NCBI RefSeq assembly: GCF_947497045.1
Contig: NZ_CANMEU010000002.1
Coordinates: 434,001-498,000, forward strand
From: an uncultured Tateyamaria sp.
GTDB lineage: Bacteria > Pseudomonadota > Alphaproteobacteria > Rhodobacterales > Rhodobacteraceae
DNA length: 64,000 nt
Direction: 5' to 3'
Part shown: positions 16,168 to 25,509 of the stretch, in pieces
Layout of the letters: each line of letters starts with the position of its first letter
How positions within the stretch are numbered: the first letter of the stretch is position 1
Notes under the pieces: generated by a model
Told to the model about the DNA's origin: nothing
Databases searched by the model: none
What the model saw: only the letters and a program-made list of their open reading frames with translations
Position numbers and translations under genes: made by a program

Positions 16168-18327
16168 ATGCAAGAACCACAGATCACACCAGACCTGATC
16201 GCAAGCCACGGTCTCAGCCCTGATGAATACGCGCGCATCCTTGAAATCATCGGGCGCACGCCGACCTTCACCGAACTGGGTATCTTTTCGGCCATGTGGA
16301 ACGAACATTGTTCCTATAAATCGTCCAAGAAATGGCTGCGGACCCTGCCCACAACCGGCCCACAGGTAATCTGTGGCCCCGGTGAGAACGCAGGTGTCGT
16401 CGACATTGGCGACGGCCAAGCTGTTGTTTTCAAGATGGAAAGCCACAACCATCCCTCTTATATCGAACCCTATCAGGGGGCGGCCACAGGGGTGGGCGGC
16501 ATCCTGCGTGATGTGTTCACCATGGGCGCGCGCCCGGTTGCGGCGATGAATGCGCTGTCCTTTGGCATGCCCGATCATCCCAAGACCCGTCAGCTTGTCC
16601 ACGGCGTCGTCGAAGGCGTGGGCGGCTATGGCAACGCCTTTGGTGTGCCCTGCGTCGGGGGCGAGGTTCGCTTTGACCCGGCCTATAACGGCAACTGCCT
16701 CGTGAACGCCTTTGCCGCGGGCCTTGCGGATGCGGACAAGATTTTCTACTCCGCCGCGTCGGGCATCGGCATGCCGGTTGTGTATCTGGGTGCCAAGACG
16801 GGCCGCGATGGTGTGGGTGGGGCAACGATGGCCTCTGCCGAATTTGACGACACAATCGAGGAAAAACGCCCCACCGTCCAAGTCGGCGATCCCTTCACCG
16901 AAAAACGGCTGATGGAGGCGACGCTTGAGCTGATGCAAACCGGCGCTGTTATTTCCATTCAGGATATGGGGGCTGCGGGCCTGACGTGTTCGGCCGTCGA
17001 AATGGGCGACAAAGGCGGCCTTGGCGTGCGGTTGAATTTGGACGCGGTGCCCGTGCGCGAAACGGCCATGACAGCCTACGAGATGATGTTGTCGGAGTCG
17101 CAGGAACGTATGTTGATGGTCCTGAACCCCGACCTTGAGGCTGAGGCCAAAGCGGTGTTCGACAAATGGGACCTCGATTTTGCCATCGTGGGCGAAACCA
17201 TCGCCGAAGATCGGTTTGTGATCGAACATGGGGGCGAGGTCAAAGCCGACCTGCCGCTGTCCAAACTCTCATCCGAAGCGCCCGAATATGATCGCCCCTG
17301 GGTGCCCACGCCCACCGCAGAACCGCTTGGCGAGGTGCCGGCGGTCGATCCCATCGACGGGCTGCGCGCGCTGATTTCAAGCCCGAACTACGCGGCCAAA
17401 CAGTGGGTTTACGAGCAATATGACACCATGGTCATGGCCGACAGCGCCCGCACGCCCGGCATGGGCGCGGGCGTTGTGCGCGTGCACGGTACGGGCAAAT
17501 CGCTCGCCTTCACGTCCGATGTGACCCCGCGCTATGTCAAGGCCAACCCGGTCGAGGGTGGCAAACAGGCCGTGGCCGAAGCCTATCGCAACCTCACAGC
17601 CGTGGGCGCGCGCCCGCTGGCCACCACCGACAACCTCAACTTCGGCAATCCCGAAAAACCCGAGATCATGGGCCAGTTCGTGGGCGCACTGGACGGGATC
17701 GGACAGGCCTGTAGCGCGCTCGACATGCCCATCGTTTCAGGCAACGTCTCACTTTACAACGAAACCGACGGGGCGGGCATCCTGCCGACCCCCACCATCG
17801 GGGCGGTCGGGCTCTTGGCCGCGGATGATGAGATGATCGGCTGCGATGTGCGCGACGGGCATGTGGCGCTGATGATCGGCGAATGTGGTGGGCATTTGGG
17901 TCAATCCGCCCTGCTTGCCGAAGTGTTTGGTCGCGCCGAAGGAGACGCGCCTGCGGTGGACCTCGACATCGAAAAGCGCCATGGCGATTTCATCCGCGAC
18001 AACCGCGCGCTGATCACCGCGTGCACGGACCTCTCGGATGGTGGCCTTGCGCTTGCCGCGTTCGAGCTGGCGGAAGCGGCGGGGGTCGGCGTCTGGCTCG
18101 ACAGCGGCGACATGGGCACGCTCTTTGGCGAGGATCAGGGACGCTATCTGGTGGCCTGCAACTTCGACAAGGCCGAGGCGCTGATGATCGCTGCAGGGCG
18201 CGCGGGTGTGCCGATCAAATCGGTGGGCAAGTTCACCTCCGATAGCGTATGGTTCGGCCAATCCGGCGCACCGCTGGCTGAACTCAGTGCGATCTTCCGC
18301 AACAGCTTTGCCGAGACATTTGCCTGA
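16168..18327 (+). CDS. purL: Phosphoribosylformylglycinamidine synthase subunit II
   Basis: A 719-residue PurL of the small type, which needs separate PurS and PurQ proteins. Family blocks are intact: [20 protein letters not shown] near the start, [21 protein letters not shown], and in the second half [17 protein letters not shown] and [12 protein letters not shown]. It converts FGAR, ATP and ammonia to FGAM, the fourth purine step. purS and purQ are not in the window; purF is about 20 kb away. A stable hairpin covers the sequence just ahead of its ATG. A family 2 intergenic repeat follows the stop codon. Confidence 0.97.
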   Translation: MQEPQITPDLIASHGLSPDEYARILEIIGRTPTFTELGIFSAMWNEHCSYKSSKKWLRTLPTTGPQVICGPGENAGVVDIGDGQAVVFKMESHNHPSYIEPYQGAATGVGGILRDVFTMGARPVAAMNALSFGMPDHPKTRQLVHGVVEGVGGYGNAFGVPCVGGEVRFDPAYNGNCLVNAFAAGLADADKIFYSAASGIGMPVVYLGAKTGRDGVGGATMASAEFDDTIEEKRPTVQVGDPFTEKRLMEATLELMQTGAVISIQDMGAAGLTCSAVEMGDKGGLGVRLNLDAVPVRETAMTAYEMMLSESQERMLMVLNPDLEAEAKAVFDKWDLDFAIVGETIAEDRFVIEHGGEVKADLPLSKLSSEAPEYDRPWVPTPTAEPLGEVPAVDPIDGLRALISSPNYAAKQWVYEQYDTMVMADSARTPGMGAGVVRVHGTGKSLAFTSDVTPRYVKANPVEGGKQAVAEAYRNLTAVGARPLATTDNLNFGNPEKPEIMGQFVGALDGIGQACSALDMPIVSGNVSLYNETDGAGILPTPTIGAVGLLAADDEMIGCDVRDGHVALMIGECGGHLGQSALLAEVFGRAEGDAPAVDLDIEKRHGDFIRDNRALITACTDLSDGGLALAAFELAEAAGVGVWLDSGDMGTLFGEDQGRYLVACNFDKAEALMIAAGRAGVPIKSVGKFTSDSVWFGQSGAPLAELSAIFRNSFAETFA

Positions 18328-18331
18328 AAAA

Positions 18332-18385
18332 GGGTCGGTGGGCGGTTGCCTTTTGGCAGCGCCAAAACAGTCCCGGTCCCGCCCC
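18332..18385 (+). repeat. Dispersed intergenic element, family 2, copy 1
   Basis: GGGTCGGTGGGCGG leads into the perfect hairpin TTTTGGC-AGC-GCCAAAA, then CAGTCCCGGTCCCGCCC. The G-rich left flank can pair in part with the C-rich right flank. Related copies lie at 34691-34750, 50223-50272 and 53517-53578, all in the same orientation. It fills the gap between purL and the convergent VWA gene and could act as a bidirectional terminator. Confidence 0.7.
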
Positions 18386-19642
18386 TCAGGACGCAACCTG
18401 ACGCAACAACAGCCGGTCGCGGTCGCCCACATCATCGCGCTTTGAAATGACCGCCGCCAATTCCTCAAGCGAAGCGATAGAATGGCCTGCGCGAAAGCTG
18501 TCCACATGGGGCAGCATGGCCGCAATGCCCCGCGCTTTGGGGGCAAATTCGTCCCATCGCAATAACGGGTTGATCCAGATCAGGCGGCGCGATGACAGAT
18601 GCAACCGCTCCATCTGCTTGGCCAGCGCATTGGGGTCGTCGCGGTCAAGCCCATCGGTGATCAGCAACACCACCGCCCCCTGCCCCATGACGCGCCGCGA
18701 CCAGTCGCGGTTGAACGCCTCAAGGCAGGCCCCGATCCGGGTGCCTCCTTCCCAATCCTGCGCCTCGGCCCCCGCAGACTTTAACGCTGCGTCCACGTCA
18801 CGCTGATCGAGATGGCGCGAGATATTGGTCAGTCGTGTGCCGAAGGTAAACGCATGCACCCGCGCCCACCCGGCCCCTCTGGCATTGCTGACCGCGTGCA
18901 GGAAATGCAGTACCGCGCGGGAATATTGGCTCATCGAGCCGGAAATATCACACAGCACCACGAGGTTCGGATAGCGGGTGCGCGGGGTTTTCCATTTTAG
19001 ATCATGGAGTTCACCGCCCTGCCGCATCGCGGCGCGCAAGGTGCGGGCGGCATCGATACGACCCAGACCGGCCACCCTGGTGCGCCGCGTCGGGATCGGG
19101 TCAATCGGCAGGCGCATGCGCGCCAGCATCGCCTTGGCCTGCGCCATCTCCGCCGTGCTCATCTGTTCGAAATCGAGCGTTTTCAGCTTTTCCTCGGCCG
19201 ACATGGTGAGCGAGGCATCGACTTCAATCTCGGTGCCGTCCTCTGCTTCGGGCTCATCCAGATCAGGGGCCCCTGCCCCGTCAAGCAATGCCTCGGCGGC
19301 CCGTTTTTCCGCCGCTTGCGCGCCGCGATCCTCCTGCACGCCGCGCACCGCAGGCAACATCGCTGCCATCATGTGCTCAAGATAGCGCGGATCGCGCCAG
19401 TAGAGCCGGAATATCTGGGCAAAGACCGTGCGTTGTTCGGGCTTTGAGACAAAACACGCATGAAGAGCCCAGTAAAAGTCCCGCTTTTCCGTAAACCCTG
19501 CTGTCTCGACCGCGCGGATCGCATCGATGATCCGACCGGGTCCAATCGGGATGCCCGCGCGCCGCAAGGCCCGTGCAAAATGGGTGATGTTCCCCGCCAG
19601 TTTGGGGTCATCAGGCAGATCAAGCGGCGCATATTCAGGCAT
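18386..19642 (-). CDS. VWA domain-containing CoxE-like protein
   Basis: A 418-residue protein. The N-terminal half is helical (LAGNITHFARALRRAGIPIG), the middle is acidic, and the C-terminal von Willebrand A domain carries the MIDAS motif CDISGSMSQYSRA (about residue 237) with later GGTRIG and ITDGLDRDD segments. It pairs with a MoxR-type ATPase encoded just upstream, as CoxE pairs with CoxD. Such pairs act as metal-cofactor insertion or protein-remodelling machines, for example in CO dehydrogenase maturation; no cox structural genes are here, so the client is unknown. Confidence 0.86.
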   Translation of the reverse strand: MPEYAPLDLPDDPKLAGNITHFARALRRAGIPIGPGRIIDAIRAVETAGFTEKRDFYWALHACFVSKPEQRTVFAQIFRLYWRDPRYLEHMMAAMLPAVRGVQEDRGAQAAEKRAAEALLDGAGAPDLDEPEAEDGTEIEVDASLTMSAEEKLKTLDFEQMSTAEMAQAKAMLARMRLPIDPIPTRRTRVAGLGRIDAARTLRAAMRQGGELHDLKWKTPRTRYPNLVVLCDISGSMSQYSRAVLHFLHAVSNARGAGWARVHAFTFGTRLTNISRHLDQRDVDAALKSAGAEAQDWEGGTRIGACLEAFNRDWSRRVMGQGAVVLLITDGLDRDDPNALAKQMERLHLSSRRLIWINPLLRWDEFAPKARGIAAMLPHVDSFRAGHSIASLEELAAVISKRDDVGDRDRLLLRQVAS

Positions 19643-19650
19643 CTGTTGTT

Positions 19651-19701
19651 CCCGGGGGCCAGCCCCCGGACCCCCGGAGTTTATCTTGCAAGATGAAGAG
19701 G
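19651..19701 (-). repeat. Dispersed intergenic element, family 1, copy between MoxR and VWA genes
   Basis: On the minus strand it reads CCTCTTCATCTTGCAAGATA followed by AACTCC and a GC-rich hairpin made from CCGGGGGC and GCCCCCGG. The first 26 bases match the copy at 33889-33914 at 23 positions. ATCTTGCAAGAT inside it is a perfect 12-bp palindrome. It lies between two genes of one putative operon, in the direction of transcription. Confidence 0.7.
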
Positions 19702-19702
19702 A

Positions 19703-20611
19703 TCAGGCGGGATCAAGGCTGGCTTTTGCCTCGTCCAGAAGTCGTTTGGCCTCTGAGCCGTGCAGTTTCTGGATGTCGTCCTGGTATTTCAGGATCGCCC
19801 CAAGCGTGTCAGCGATCACCTCCGGGCTGAGCGTGATCACGTCCAGGGCCAGCAGGCATTTGGCCCAGTCGATGGTTTCGGCCACGCCCGGTTTCTTGAA
19901 CAGATCCTCGGTGCGCAGGCGTTGCACAAAGGCGACCACCTCGCGGCTGAGATTGGCGGCAGCTTCGGGCGCTTGCGCGGTCAGGATTTCGAGTTCCCGA
20001 TCGAACGTGGGGTAGTCCACCCAGTGATAGAGGCAGCGCCGTTTGAGCGCATCGTGCACTTCGCGCGTCCGGTTGGACGTCAGGATCACAATGGGCGGTT
20101 CGGGGGCTTTGATCGTGCCGAGTTCGGGGATGGTGACCTGAAAGTCACTGAGGGCTTCGAGCAGGAACGCCTCGAACGGTTCATCTGTGCGGTCAAGTTC
20201 GTCAATCAGCAGCACCGGCGCGCCGTTTTCATCCGGGCGCATCGCATCCAACAGCGGGCGCTCAATCAGGTAGTCATCGCTGAACAGCTCACTTTGCAAC
20301 GCTTTGCGATCCGCGCCCCCGGCCGCTTCGGCTGTCCGAATGGCGACCATCTGGGCAGGAAAGTTCCATTCATACACTGCCGAGGACGCATCAAGCCCCT
20401 CATAGCATTGCAGCCGGATCAGACGACGCCCAAGTGCTGCGGACAGCGCCTTGGCAATTTCGGTCTTGCCCACGCCTGCCTCACCTTCAAGAAACAGAGG
20501 CCGCCCGAGCGACAGGCTGAGGAACACGACCGTCCCAAGCGCGCGGTCACAGACATAGCCCTGATCGCCCAGCATTTTCTGGACGGCGTCGATGGTATCT
20601 GTTTGCGGCAT
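19703..20611 (-). CDS. MoxR-family AAA ATPase (CoxD-like)
   Basis: A 302-residue AAA+ ATPase with Walker A LEGEAGVGKTEIAK (about residues 36-49), Walker B LLIDELDRTDEP and sensor ILTSNRTREVHDALKRRC. It partners the downstream VWA protein, with which it would form a chaperone-like complex. I start at ATG 20611, with AAGGGGAGC just upstream, rather than at the upstream in-frame codon. The pair runs convergent to purL and divergent from the glycan cluster. Confidence 0.9.
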   Translation of the reverse strand: MPQTDTIDAVQKMLGDQGYVCDRALGTVVFLSLSLGRPLFLEGEAGVGKTEIAKALSAALGRRLIRLQCYEGLDASSAVYEWNFPAQMVAIRTAEAAGGADRKALQSELFSDDYLIERPLLDAMRPDENGAPVLLIDELDRTDEPFEAFLLEALSDFQVTIPELGTIKAPEPPIVILTSNRTREVHDALKRRCLYHWVDYPTFDRELEILTAQAPEAAANLSREVVAFVQRLRTEDLFKKPGVAETIDWAKCLLALDVITLSPEVIADTLGAILKYQDDIQKLHGSEAKRLLDEAKASLDPA

Positions 20612-20670
20612 GATGCTCCCCTTTGCGTGTCCAAACTGCACCGTGGGGGGGCTGCGTCAACCCCCTGTCG

Positions 20671-20699
20671 TTGACGGGATTCACCACAACTGGCATGAT
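20671..20699 (+). promoter_or_regulatory. Sigma70-type promoter candidate for the glycan cluster
   Basis: TTGACG (20671-20676), a 17-base spacer and CATGAT (20694-20699) lie about 90 bp upstream of the first glycosyltransferase start. The -35 and spacing are good, the -10 is weak. It is the best candidate in the 180-bp divergent region. Confidence 0.4.
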
Positions 20700-20791
20700 G
20701 TTAAGGTGATGAAAACGAGGTCCGAGGCATAACGCACCCGGACCCACGAGAGGCGGCGGGCGATGACCCCAACAACCGAGGCGGACGGCGC

Positions 20792-21820
20792 ATGCGCGTG
20801 ACGGCTGTGACATGTGTGAAAAACGAGGGCCCGTTCCTGCTGGAATGGATCGCGTTCAATCAGCTGATCGGGGTGACGGACCATCTGTTTTACTCCAACG
20901 ATTGCACTGATGGGACGGATGATCTGCTGGATGCGCTGGCCGCGCGGGGCATTTGCCAGCACCTGCCCAACCCCGCCGAGGGGCGCAATTACCAGATGGA
21001 GGCGCTGAAGGACGCGCGCCGCCGGGATATCGTGATGCAGGCCGATTGGGTCTGGATTGCGGATGTGGACGAGTTTTTGAACATCCATGTGGGCGATCAT
21101 ACGATTTCGGCGCTGGTCGAAGCCTGCGACGATCCGCAGGCGATATCGATCAACTTTCAGTTCTTTGCCAATGACGGGATCGAGGCGTTCGAGGATGCCC
21201 CTGTGATCGGCCAGTTCACCCGATCCCACAACCCGGATCTGTGGTGCGGTGAGGCCGCGATCGAGGTCAAGTCACTGGTGCGTCACGATTTCCCCCTGAA
21301 ATACTATGGGGCCCATCGCCCGTTTCAAAAGGGGAAAGAACGACCTAAGTGGACGGATGGATCCGCGCGCCGCGTACCTCATCGGTTTCTGGTGGCCGCA
21401 AACCCGCGCCGCATCCGTCGTTTTCCGGCCCATGGGGCACGCTTGCACGCGACGTTAAACCACTATGCGTTGCGCAGCCTCGACAGCTATCTCGTCAAGA
21501 ACGACCGGGGCGATGTGAACCGCGAAAACCGCGCCTTTGACGACACATATTGGCGCGAACGCAATGATCCGGCATGGGAAGATACCAGCATTCAACGCTA
21601 CCTGCCTGATCTGAACAAGGCGCTGACCGAGCTGAAGAAAGACAAGGATATCAAAGGCCTGCACGACGCCTGCGTCAAGGCGCATATCGCCAAGCGGGAC
21701 GAATTGCTGAAGCAGGAGAGCTACCGCGAGATGCGGGCGCAGCTGCGTGCCGCATCAACTCTGCCCCCGCAGGAAGAGGCGATGTTGATCTCTCTGGGCT
21801 TGATGGATCCGGCTGCATGA
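20792..21820 (+). CDS. Glycosyltransferase family 2 (Glyco_tranf_2_4) protein 1
   Basis: A 342-residue cytoplasmic glycosyltransferase-like protein. The N-terminus VTCVKNEGPFLLEWIAF and the DTD-like SNDCTDGTDDLLD form the nucleotide-sugar site, and WIADVDEFLN near residue 90 supplies the metal-binding DxD. A conserved NHYALRSLDSYLVK segment follows. The substrate cannot be read from sequence. It is the first gene of a five-gene coupled cluster and overlaps the sulfotransferase gene by 4 bp. Two close relatives lie downstream (22443 and 25506) and two more distant ones at 60439-62304. GAGG lies ten bases upstream of the ATG. Confidence 0.85.
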   Translation: MRVTAVTCVKNEGPFLLEWIAFNQLIGVTDHLFYSNDCTDGTDDLLDALAARGICQHLPNPAEGRNYQMEALKDARRRDIVMQADWVWIADVDEFLNIHVGDHTISALVEACDDPQAISINFQFFANDGIEAFEDAPVIGQFTRSHNPDLWCGEAAIEVKSLVRHDFPLKYYGAHRPFQKGKERPKWTDGSARRVPHRFLVAANPRRIRRFPAHGARLHATLNHYALRSLDSYLVKNDRGDVNRENRAFDDTYWRERNDPAWEDTSIQRYLPDLNKALTELKKDKDIKGLHDACVKAHIAKRDELLKQESYREMRAQLRAASTLPPQEEAMLISLGLMDPAA

Positions 21821-22446
21821 CGTTGAAGGTCGTCAACCTTGGTCTGCCCAAAACCGGGACCACGACGCTGGCAAAGGCGCTGCGCCGTGGTGGCCTGCAC
21901 GCGGCAGACCACAGGATATTGCCCCATCAGACCCCGGTCACCGAGTTGCATGGCCAGTTCGTCGCGGATCTGCTTTATCGCGGATATTACGAAACTGGCG
22001 ATCCCGCCACTTACCTGCCCGGGTTCGAAGCGCTGAGCGAGATGAGCGTGCTGCAACATTCCCGCTCGCTTTGGCCGCAGATGGATCATGGGCTGATCGA
22101 GGCCATTCGCACCCATCATCCAGGCGTCAAGTTTCTGGCCTCCAACCGGGACAGCTTCAAGACTTCGCAGTCCATGCTGGCGTGGTCCGATCTGGGCACA
22201 TCGCGCCTGCCCGCCACAAATGCGCCCGGCCTGCCCGCAGGTTATGGCGAGACGACCGCACAGCGGGTCCAGTGGATCGAGGCACATTACGCCCATATGC
22301 GCGCCATCTTTCGCGGCGATCCGAATTTCTTTGAATATGACGTGGCCGCCCCGGATGCCCGCGATCAGATTAGCGCATTTCTGGGCTTTGACCTGCCCTG
22401 GTGGGGCAAGCTTAACGTGAACACACTTAGTGAGGTCGTGGGATGA
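21817..22446 (+). CDS. Sulfotransferase family protein
   Basis: A 209-residue protein with the PAPS 5'-phosphosulfate loop LGLPKTGTTTLAKAL at residues 7-21 and a 3'-phosphate-binding-like FLASNRDSFKTSQSM near residue 107. It likely moves sulfate from PAPS to a sugar or lipid made by the neighbouring glycosyltransferases. It overlaps both neighbours by 4 bp (ATGA), which implies tight translational coupling. It is somewhat shorter than many bacterial sulfotransferases, but both cofactor motifs are present. Confidence 0.83.
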   Translation: MTLKVVNLGLPKTGTTTLAKALRRGGLHAADHRILPHQTPVTELHGQFVADLLYRGYYETGDPATYLPGFEALSEMSVLQHSRSLWPQMDHGLIEAIRTHHPGVKFLASNRDSFKTSQSMLAWSDLGTSRLPATNAPGLPAGYGETTAQRVQWIEAHYAHMRAIFRGDPNFFEYDVAAPDARDQISAFLGFDLPWWGKLNVNTLSEVVG

Positions 22447-24818
22447 AGATCCACCTGCACATCGGGCTTGAACAGGTGGGCGCGGACCGGCTGCAATCCG
22501 TACTTGCCGCCAAACGTGATCAGTTGATCACCAAGGGCATCCTGTTCGCGCGCAGCCCCGGAAACAAGAACCACACGCGCCTCTATATGGCCGTAACGGA
22601 TCCTGAGCATATCGACCCGCTGCGCTATAATCGCGGCTATATCACGGGCGACAAACAGCAGGTGCTGCGCGAGGCGCTGATCGCCGATCTGACCAAGGAA
22701 GTGGCGCAGCACACCCCCGATCATCTGATCCTGTCGGCGTCGCAACTGGGTGTTTCGCTCGCCTCGCGGTCCGAACTGGAGCGGCTGCGGGACATGCTGG
22801 TGCCGCTATCCTCCGACATCCGCATCATCGCCCACATCGATGAACCCGCCCGCCTGCTGGCGCGCCACTACGGCGAGCAGATATTCGAGGGGCGCGGCGC
22901 ATCGCTGGATCAGGAACTGGCGCTTGTCGGGGCGGATCGGTGGTGGGATGCCGCGCTGGCCGCTACGCCTGCCATCAACGCGCAGGCCGGGATTTTTGCC
23001 GAAAGCCAGGGGGCTGCGTTCTGGCTGGATTACACCGCACTTGAGGCCCATTGGAACGCGGTGTTCGGGGATGGTGCGCTGACGTTCCGGGCCTATGATG
23101 CGTCAGCATTTGCGGCCGAAACCGTCACGGACGAAATTCGTGCGGCCTTTCAGATTGAAAGCGCCATCGGCAAGGCTGCGGCTGACGAACCGCCTGCCCC
23201 GATTTCTGCCGCATGGCTGGCCCGGGGGCGTCAGTTGAACGCGCTGATCCTGCGTGTGCTGGAGGGCGAAAAGCTGATCCTGCCGCGTCAGTTGTGGCGC
23301 TCATTCGTGCATGAAATTCAGGTGGGCGGCGACCCGATTGATCCCAGCAGCTTGTCGGCGATCTCAAAGGTTTTTTCGACAAAAAACAAGGTGTTGACGG
23401 CCGACCATGATTTGCCCAAAGCGCTGTTAAAAGCTCCACCGGCGCAAGACGCCTGGGTCGAGGCGGACCCGACCCGAGGCTTTCGCGCATCGCAATATTT
23501 GCTGGGGTTCATGTGGCGCATTAACAAGGCCACGCAGGAAGAACGCAAATCCAAGGCCGCTGATCTGGCCCGCATCAACACCAGCCCCTCACCCGAACCA
23601 GCTGAGGTTGCCCCCGATACCAAGACCGACGGGCTGAGCGACAGCGCGCGCGCGCTCATGCCCCCGCTGGCCGTGCAGAACTTTGAAAAGCTGCGCACAT
23701 CGTCCTTTGCGCCGCACAATCGCCTTGGCGCGGTGAACGAAGAAGAGATGGCCGTCGCCTACACCCCGGTCCCGCCCCGCGATCTGCCCAAGGGCTCGAC
23801 CGGGAATGTCATCGTCGGCTGCATGAAAAACGAGGCCCCCTATATCATCGAATGGGTCGCCTATCACCGCGCGATGGGCGTCGATAACTTCCTGATCTAC
23901 ACCAACGGGTGCGAGGACGGGACGACCGAAATCCTCGACCGATTGCAAGAGATGGGCGTCGTGCAGCACCGCAACAACGACGGCTGGAAGGGCAATTCAC
24001 CCCAGCAATACGCGCTGAACCAGTCGCTGAAAGAGCCGCTGATCCAAAACGCGGACTGGATTATCCACATCGACGTGGACGAATTTATGAATGTGCGCAC
24101 CGGCAACGGCACCTTGCAGGATTTCTTTGATGCGGTGCCGGATGCGACGAACGTAGCGATGACATGGCGGCTGTTTGGACATAACGGCGTCACCGATCTG
24201 GCGGACGACTTTGTCATCGACCAGTTTGATCACTGCGCCCCCAAATACTGCCCCAAACCCCACACGGTCTGGGGTTTCAAGACCATGTTCAAGAACATCG
24301 GGGCCTATGAAAAGATAAGTTGCCACCGCCCCAACAAGCTTGTCCCCGAGAAAAGGGATAAAGTACGGTGGGTGAATGGTTCCGGCAAGGATATGACGAA
24401 AGAAGCAGCAGAAAACGGGTGGAGAAGTTCGAAAAAGTCAATCGGTTATGACCTACTGCAACTCAATCACTACGCGCTACGCTCGGCTGAATCCTTTCTG
24501 ATCAAGCGCCAGAGGGGTCGCGCGCTACACGTGGATCGCTCCATCGGGATCAACTACTGGATCCGCATGGATTGGTCCGATTTCCGCGACATCACCATCA
24601 AGCGCAACCTGCCCCGCCTGCACGCCGAATTCGAAATCCTGATGGAAGACAAGGAACTGTGCGCATGGCACGAAAAGGGCTTGCAATGGCACCGCGCCAA
24701 GGCGGACGAGTTGCACAAGAACCCCGAATTCAAGGAACTGTATGATCAGGCCCTCAAGGTCAAATTGACGGAAACCGAACGTGTGGCCTATGCTTTGGCC
24801 CTCGATATGGAAAGTTGA
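22443..24818 (+). CDS. Fusion of a degenerate sulfotransferase-like domain and a Glyco_tranf_2_4 domain
   Basis: A 791-residue protein. Residues 1-270 follow the pattern of bacterial sulfotransferases (IHLHIG at the first strand, spaced Leu/Arg, a NHTRL block, then RIIAHIDEPARLLARHY and LDYTALEAHWNAVFG), but the PKTGTT phosphosulfate loop is replaced by LEQVGAD, so PAPS binding is unlikely. A linker rich in Pro, Ala and Ser leads to a C-terminal glycosyltransferase domain from about residue 450 (VGCMKNEAPYIIEWVAYHR; IHIDVDEFMN; NHYALRSAESFLIK), close to its neighbours. The inactive domain may recognise the sulfated or acceptor molecule. It overlaps the sulfotransferase gene by 4 bp. Confidence 0.82.
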   Translation: MKIHLHIGLEQVGADRLQSVLAAKRDQLITKGILFARSPGNKNHTRLYMAVTDPEHIDPLRYNRGYITGDKQQVLREALIADLTKEVAQHTPDHLILSASQLGVSLASRSELERLRDMLVPLSSDIRIIAHIDEPARLLARHYGEQIFEGRGASLDQELALVGADRWWDAALAATPAINAQAGIFAESQGAAFWLDYTALEAHWNAVFGDGALTFRAYDASAFAAETVTDEIRAAFQIESAIGKAAADEPPAPISAAWLARGRQLNALILRVLEGEKLILPRQLWRSFVHEIQVGGDPIDPSSLSAISKVFSTKNKVLTADHDLPKALLKAPPAQDAWVEADPTRGFRASQYLLGFMWRINKATQEERKSKAADLARINTSPSPEPAEVAPDTKTDGLSDSARALMPPLAVQNFEKLRTSSFAPHNRLGAVNEEEMAVAYTPVPPRDLPKGSTGNVIVGCMKNEAPYIIEWVAYHRAMGVDNFLIYTNGCEDGTTEILDRLQEMGVVQHRNNDGWKGNSPQQYALNQSLKEPLIQNADWIIHIDVDEFMNVRTGNGTLQDFFDAVPDATNVAMTWRLFGHNGVTDLADDFVIDQFDHCAPKYCPKPHTVWGFKTMFKNIGAYEKISCHRPNKLVPEKRDKVRWVNGSGKDMTKEAAENGWRSSKKSIGYDLLQLNHYALRSAESFLIKRQRGRALHVDRSIGINYWIRMDWSDFRDITIKRNLPRLHAEFEILMEDKELCAWHEKGLQWHRAKADELHKNPEFKELYDQALKVKLTETERVAYALALDMES

Positions 24819-24819
24819 C

Positions 24820-25509
24820 ATGGACGGCAGCAGCACAATCGACCCGGATGGGCATATCAAGGTGGGCGCGCTGAAGTTCCCCCTGGACCCGGACTATCTG
24901 ACCCCGAAAATTCACAAGAAATTGCGGTTGAGCCGCTATGATCAGGGCTTTCTGACCGCAGCACTTGAGGTGGTACAACCGGGCGACACAGTGTTGGAGC
25001 TGGGCAGCGGGCTTGGTTTTGTGACCGGCATGATCGCCAAGCGGCGCGAGGTGGCCATGATCCACGGCTATGATGGCAACGCGGCTGTTGTGCGCTATGC
25101 CGAGGCCATGCTTGCCACCAACGGTATTCAGAATGTTCAACTGACGAACGCCGTTCTGGGCCCGCGTAAATCCAAGGTCCCGTTTCTGCTGCAATCCTAT
25201 GCGCCGCTGTCGTCGCTGTTGCCGTTTGACGGGCGCGAGGCCACACCCGTGACTGTCGATATGGTCAACACCAAGGGCGTGATGAAAGATATCAAGCCGA
25301 CCGTGATCCTGTGCAATATCGAGGGGGGCGAGGCGGATGTGTTCAAGGGCGTTCCGCTGCCAACCGTACGGCAGGCCCTGATCAAGCTGAACCCAGACCG
25401 CATCGGCCCTGCTGGCATCGCGCGCGTGTTTGAGGCGATGGCAGCCGCCAACCTTGCCTATGACCCCTCAATCAGCGCCGGAAGCCTTGTTGGATTCGTG
25501 GCCAAGTGA
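24820..25509 (+). CDS. FkbM-type SAM-dependent methyltransferase
   Basis: A 229-residue protein. Its SAM motif is VLELGSGLGFVTG (about residues 56-68), with an acidic DGN after strand two (IHGYDGNAAVV) and the late ILCNIEGGEAD motif typical of FkbM methyltransferases. The C-terminal signature YDPSISAGSLVGF is shared with the separate protein encoded at 56674. It probably O-methylates a sugar of the glycan. ATG 24820 lies one base after the previous stop; the longer frame through 24781 overlaps that gene and is less likely. The next gene starts within its stop (GTGA). Confidence 0.82.
   Translation: MDGSSTIDPDGHIKVGALKFPLDPDYLTPKIHKKLRLSRYDQGFLTAALEVVQPGDTVLELGSGLGFVTGMIAKRREVAMIHGYDGNAAVVRYAEAMLATNGIQNVQLTNAVLGPRKSKVPFLLQSYAPLSSLLPFDGREATPVTVDMVNTKGVMKDIKPTVILCNIEGGEADVFKGVPLPTVRQALIKLNPDRIGPAGIARVFEAMAAANLAYDPSISAGSLVGFVAK

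Noticed and set aside
16024-17229. 401-codon open frame opposite purL
   Set aside because: It is a high-GC shadow: His/Gly/Arg-rich with no motif, while the plus strand has intact PurL blocks.
20763-20801. 12-codon upstream open frame overlapping the first glycosyltransferase start
   Set aside because: There is no codon bias toward a regulatory run and no attenuator fold; short frames like this arise by chance.
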